Origin: a virus
Virus record (IMG/VR): IMGVR_UViG_3300007363_000099
Coordinates: 1 to 24,443 of that record
Strand: one strand, 5' to 3'
DNA: 24,443 nucleotides
How positions within the stretch are numbered: position 1 is the stretch's first letter; the number at the start of each line of letters is the position of its first letter. Shown here one piece after another: positions 21,436-24,443 of this stretch. The notes below the pieces were generated by a model. The model did no database searches. It had not been told where the DNA came from and saw nothing but the letters and a program-made list of their open reading frames with translations. The position numbers and the translations under genes are program-made.

Positions 21436-21897
21436 TTACTTGATATATTCTACGACTACAACCGCGCTTGAGATATTGGGGGCTGCTGCCCCGTTGACAA
21501 TGATGATGTTAGCTGAAGTAATTCTTAGCTCTATCCCCTGATTTGCAGCAGCAACAGAGGCATACGGCATCGGTCTGTAATCAGGAGTTGTCGTCACAGC
21601 TACTCCATAAATCCGAGTAACTGAACTCAAGGAAGAAATGTTGTGAGCCGTTGTGCTTGTGGCTCCCGCCGCTACAGCACCGATCGAGTACACGGTCCTC
21701 CAAACATCCCTCAAATTTCCATTAACAGTAGTAGCAAAATACTGTTGCCCAGCCGAGTTCTCCGCAGTATTGTAAAGACCAATTTCTCTTTGGTTAATAG
21801 CTACCGCTAAATCAGAATAAGAGTTGACGAGTTCCCTTTGCTGAAGATTCTCTTCAACTGGGAAATACCGAAACTGAGGAACATAAGGAGTTGTCAC
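21436..21897 (-). CDS. Structural tail protein, MTxPYxxQF type (153 aa)
   Basis: It starts with GTG at 21897, overlapping the upstream stop in a GTGA, with AGGA about eight bases upstream. The protein starts MTTPYVPQFRYFPVEENLQQ, with the same M-T-x-P-Y-x-x-Q-F motif as the protein at 16220-16558. The rest is beta-rich: VWRTVYSIGAVAAGATSTTA followed by H-N-I-S-S-L-S-S-V-T-R-I-Y-G-V-A-V-T, a pattern common in small phage tail proteins. Translational coupling to the large tail protein suggests that they assemble together. Confidence 0.68.
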   Translation of the reverse strand: MTTPYVPQFRYFPVEENLQQRELVNSYSDLAVAINQREIGLYNTAENSAGQQYFATTVNGNLRDVWRTVYSIGAVAAGATSTTAHNISSLSSVTRIYGVAVTTTPDYRPMPYASVAAANQGIELRITSANIIIVNGAAAPNISSAVVVVEYIK

Positions 21898-24443
21898 GCC
21901 AGAGTCCTAGAAGGATAAATGTCTAATGTAATAGCGTGGAGTGTCCAATCCGATCGAACAATTGCTGCGGTCGTCATCTGGGCATCTGACATATACATAC
22001 GAAGTTGTACTGTATCGCCAATAATGCTATTAGAAAGGCGATGCCAAATTTGAGATTGCTGTCCTGCTGCATCGTATAACCCTAAGCTGTCATCCGGCCT
22101 AGTCCGGACAATATTCGAAGAAATAACAATTGGCTCTTGATTTGGCAAGTTAAAAGCGGGGTTGTTAAGTGCAACAGGGCTTTGCGAACCTAGAAGGTCA
22201 ACAGTAAATTCCCCGCTTGTCGTCTTGTCTAAAAAGAATCTCTGGGTCCCTAGCCGCCCCTTTTTACCGTCTTCCCATGCAATGGGGAACTGCTTTGTTT
22301 GAACATCAAAGTTGTCAATAATGATCATTTCAGTAAGAGCGGGGGTGGCCGAAAAAGTCCCCTCCACCTCAAAGTTATTTACATCGATCACCCTTCTCAC
22401 TCTGTTGATCGATGTAATGCTGATGGAAGGAGGGGTTGTGGTTATAACCCCTTGAAATCCGACATAATCCCCTTCTTCAAGTCCATGAAAGGGAGAGGTG
22501 ATTTGCTGCCCCGTCACTGCTGAAATATAAAGCGAAGGGCCGTTCAGGGTATCTTGATACTTGACCATCACATACCCTTGAGGGGTTCCTCCTGCGATTG
22601 CGGGGTACCGAGAAGCAATAAATCCCGAATTCCAAGGCTGATTCCATTCTTCCCAAGTAAAATCTACTAGTTGCTCCCAGGTTTTTCCTGTAAGGCCTCT
22701 ATATTGCCCATAGGTCGTAAAATATTCTTTCCAAATAGCAAAGCTTTGATTTCTGTAGTTATAAAGAATAGTTTTGTTTGGATAAACTGTAGAAGTTCCT
22801 GTGTCAGCTAAAGCTTGCGTAGAGGGATAGGTAAAATAAATAATCTCATTTTGGAAGTCTCTTGCAGCGCAGACGCGCTCGTTTCCTTGGTAGTTGTTCT
22901 GAATTTCAAAAACTTGGTCAGGGATTTTTTCGTCAAATCGCTCGGCGTTTACTGAAGTGGAAAGGATAAGACCGTAGTCACCGACGGTCAAAAGCCCCCT
23001 ATCCATAGCGATTAAAGAGAAAGTACTCTCTGAGCCAAGCTCAGGGTTGATTTTCTGAATCCGAAAGGGGAGGGCGTCAATCCCGGTTACAGTCAATCGC
23101 CTTTGAGATTTCTCCATCCCCAAAATCAAGACGTCTTGGACCACCCCAGCTGTCACAATCCGCTCGGGAGTGTCGATCGTCACAAAACCGCCAAATCCCT
23201 GACGGTTACTAATCCAAGCAGTCGCTAAAGTGCCTTGGTTCGCAGGGGCGTTGGCATAAAAACAGGTCCCTACGATTTGACAATATCGGATTCTGTTTTG
23301 ATAATAGACCGGAGACCCTGAGCTTGTTTGCTCAAACGTACCGAAACAGAGAAGCCGTGACCCGTAGGGGATAATCATCCGAGCTCCGACCAGGTAAGTC
23401 GTTGAGCTAGTTGAAAGATCATCTAAGGGGGGAGCAAAATTTACAAAGCCATTTGTAAATGATGGGGAAGAGGGAAGACCATCGTACCATTGAATTCCAT
23501 CTCCTGTTGCGGTGGGGCTTCTTCGAGTCAGGTATTGAACGATCCCCACATTGTTGATCCCAGCCGAAGTATCTGCTGGAACGGTGAATGTTGTAGCACC
23601 TGTCCTTGTTACTGTAAAGGTTTTCATATTGAGGTTTCCAGCTGCAGTGCCAGTGGTCTCATTAATGAAAACTTGATCCCCTGTTTGGAGAGTGTGAGGG
23701 ACTGAAGTGGTGATTTGTGCTGTCGCTGCCGAGGATATGGCGCTTATCGTAACAAAATGCATCCCTGGATTGTTGTTAGTCACAAACATCGCATTTTGGT
23801 AATTGGTAGACCAAAATTGTGCGTAATTTGGGCCTGTCCAAAAAATGGGAGCGCCAGAAGTTTTATAAAAAGATGCGTCTTGAAATAAACTTGTCCCAGT
23901 ATTTATCTCATAAGCGTACTTTTGATCGAAATAAACTGTTTCAGGAGTGTTTACAACTGAAGATGCCGTAAAGTCATTTTGCATTTCCTCAATTCCAAGA
24001 ACAGGAAGGCGAGGATAATAAGAGAAGGCTGCAGTAAGACCAGCAGTTAAAGCCCCTCCTGTAATAGTGACTGCCCCTGTGATATAATCGATTGTCCCTG
24101 ATCCTCCAGGTGCTCCCACCAATGTGCCGTTCGGAGTAGCTGGCTCTGTGTAGTTGTTGGTCCCATCGTTGAGAACTACAGACCCAGGCTTAATAGTCAG
24201 ATTCTGCTCGTTTAAAGCGACCCACGTCCCTCCGGATACATAAGCTCCAAATGCGCTAGAATCTACTCCAATTGTAAAAGTGTTCGCCCCGGTGACTGTG
24301 ACAGTATAGGTGTTTCCATTAAGTTGGGTCATCCCAACAACACCAGAGATTGTGACGCGAGCATCGTCTGAAAGGTTATGGTTCGCGGAGGTGATAGAAC
24401 AGGGGTTCGCATTGGTCGCCCCGGTAATTGATCCTTTGAGGCC
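21894..24443 (-). CDS. Large tail protein with E1_FCCH repeats, 5' end beyond window
   Basis: The frame is open to the right edge: 849 residues are visible and the true start lies outside. The visible N-terminus (ITGATNANPCSITSANHNLS, then V-T-I-S-G-V-V-G-M-T-Q-L-N-G) is an E1_FCCH-type module, found in many phage tail proteins. A second module lies near residue 235 (ISSAATAQITTSVPHTLQTG) and a third near 650 (ISAVTGQQITSPFHGLEEGD). The middle (about 330-600) reads like a tail nozzle/stabilisation protein: IPYGSRLLCFGTFEQT, IISNRQ-type loops, GLLTVGDYGLILST, and F-E-I-Q-N-N-Y-Q-G-N. This suggests a short-tailed phage tail hub or nozzle, with FCCH modules as surface decorations. Confidence 0.75.
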   Translation of the reverse strand, partial: GLKGSITGATNANPCSITSANHNLSDDARVTISGVVGMTQLNGNTYTVTVTGANTFTIGVDSSAFGAYVSGGTWVALNEQNLTIKPGSVVLNDGTNNYTEPATPNGTLVGAPGGSGTIDYITGAVTITGGALTAGLTAAFSYYPRLPVLGIEEMQNDFTASSVVNTPETVYFDQKYAYEINTGTSLFQDASFYKTSGAPIFWTGPNYAQFWSTNYQNAMFVTNNNPGMHFVTISAISSAATAQITTSVPHTLQTGDQVFINETTGTAAGNLNMKTFTVTRTGATTFTVPADTSAGINNVGIVQYLTRRSPTATGDGIQWYDGLPSSPSFTNGFVNFAPPLDDLSTSSTTYLVGARMIIPYGSRLLCFGTFEQTSSGSPVYYQNRIRYCQIVGTCFYANAPANQGTLATAWISNRQGFGGFVTIDTPERIVTAGVVQDVLILGMEKSQRRLTVTGIDALPFRIQKINPELGSESTFSLIAMDRGLLTVGDYGLILSTSVNAERFDEKIPDQVFEIQNNYQGNERVCAARDFQNEIIYFTYPSTQALADTGTSTVYPNKTILYNYRNQSFAIWKEYFTTYGQYRGLTGKTWEQLVDFTWEEWNQPWNSGFIASRYPAIAGGTPQGYVMVKYQDTLNGPSLYISAVTGQQITSPFHGLEEGDYVGFQGVITTTPPSISITSINRVRRVIDVNNFEVEGTFSATPALTEMIIIDNFDVQTKQFPIAWEDGKKGRLGTQRFFLDKTTSGEFTVDLLGSQSPVALNNPAFNLPNQEPIVISSNIVRTRPDDSLGLYDAAGQQSQIWHRLSNSIIGDTVQLRMYMSDAQMTTAAIVRSDWTLHAITLDIYPSRTLA

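Overview
The window looks like part of a genome (or prophage) of a double-stranded DNA tailed bacteriophage with moderate G+C. It carries a PBSX-type terminase pair, an ERF/YqaJ/RusA recombination set, a lambda O-like replication initiator, a candidate immunity region, and a long block of tail, fibre and putative ejection genes. The E1_FCCH-containing tail protein at the right edge and the neighbouring putative ejected proteins suggest a short-tailed (podovirus-like) virion, but this is inference. No portal, capsid, integrase or endolysin gene is visible, so part of the genome lies outside. The host cannot be named from the sequence.

Layout. 1-1620 (leftward): small accessory genes, a tRNA-Thr(UGU), a DUF2829/Tad2-like protein (candidate anti-Thoeris sponge), and a small PnuC-like membrane protein with a zinc-ribbon tail whose 3' end overlaps the tRNA. 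1620-2911 (rightward): a clear sigma70-type promoter drives a helix-turn-helix protein and a ParB/Srx-fold protein. 2913-4844 (leftward): small and large terminase subunits and a small gene overlapping the large subunit's end. 4901-5400 (rightward): a single gene with its own promoter and terminator, possibly a regulator. 5376-6731 (leftward): small proteins, RusA and a small repressor-like HTH protein. 6781-8506 (rightward): an operator/promoter region, then a small acidic protein, the ERF annealing protein and the YqaJ exonuclease. 8495-9856 (leftward): a small protein ending in an SSB-like C-terminal tip, and the replication initiator with 22-bp iterons inside its gene (candidate origin). 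9857-10106: non-coding, with a candidate short RNA and terminator. 10107-17819 (leftward): an adsorption module with several glycine/serine/threonine-rich fibre proteins. 17971-18254 (rightward): two tiny membrane proteins inserted in the leftward late block. 18251-24443 (leftward): putative ejection proteins and tail proteins, the last running off the window.

How the parts fit. The initiator probably binds its own iterons to start replication. ERF, YqaJ and RusA would handle strand annealing, resection and junction resolution of concatemers that the terminase then cuts and packages. The structural block builds the tail and a multi-part receptor-binding apparatus. Strand switching is frequent, and several small transcription units have their own promoters or terminators.
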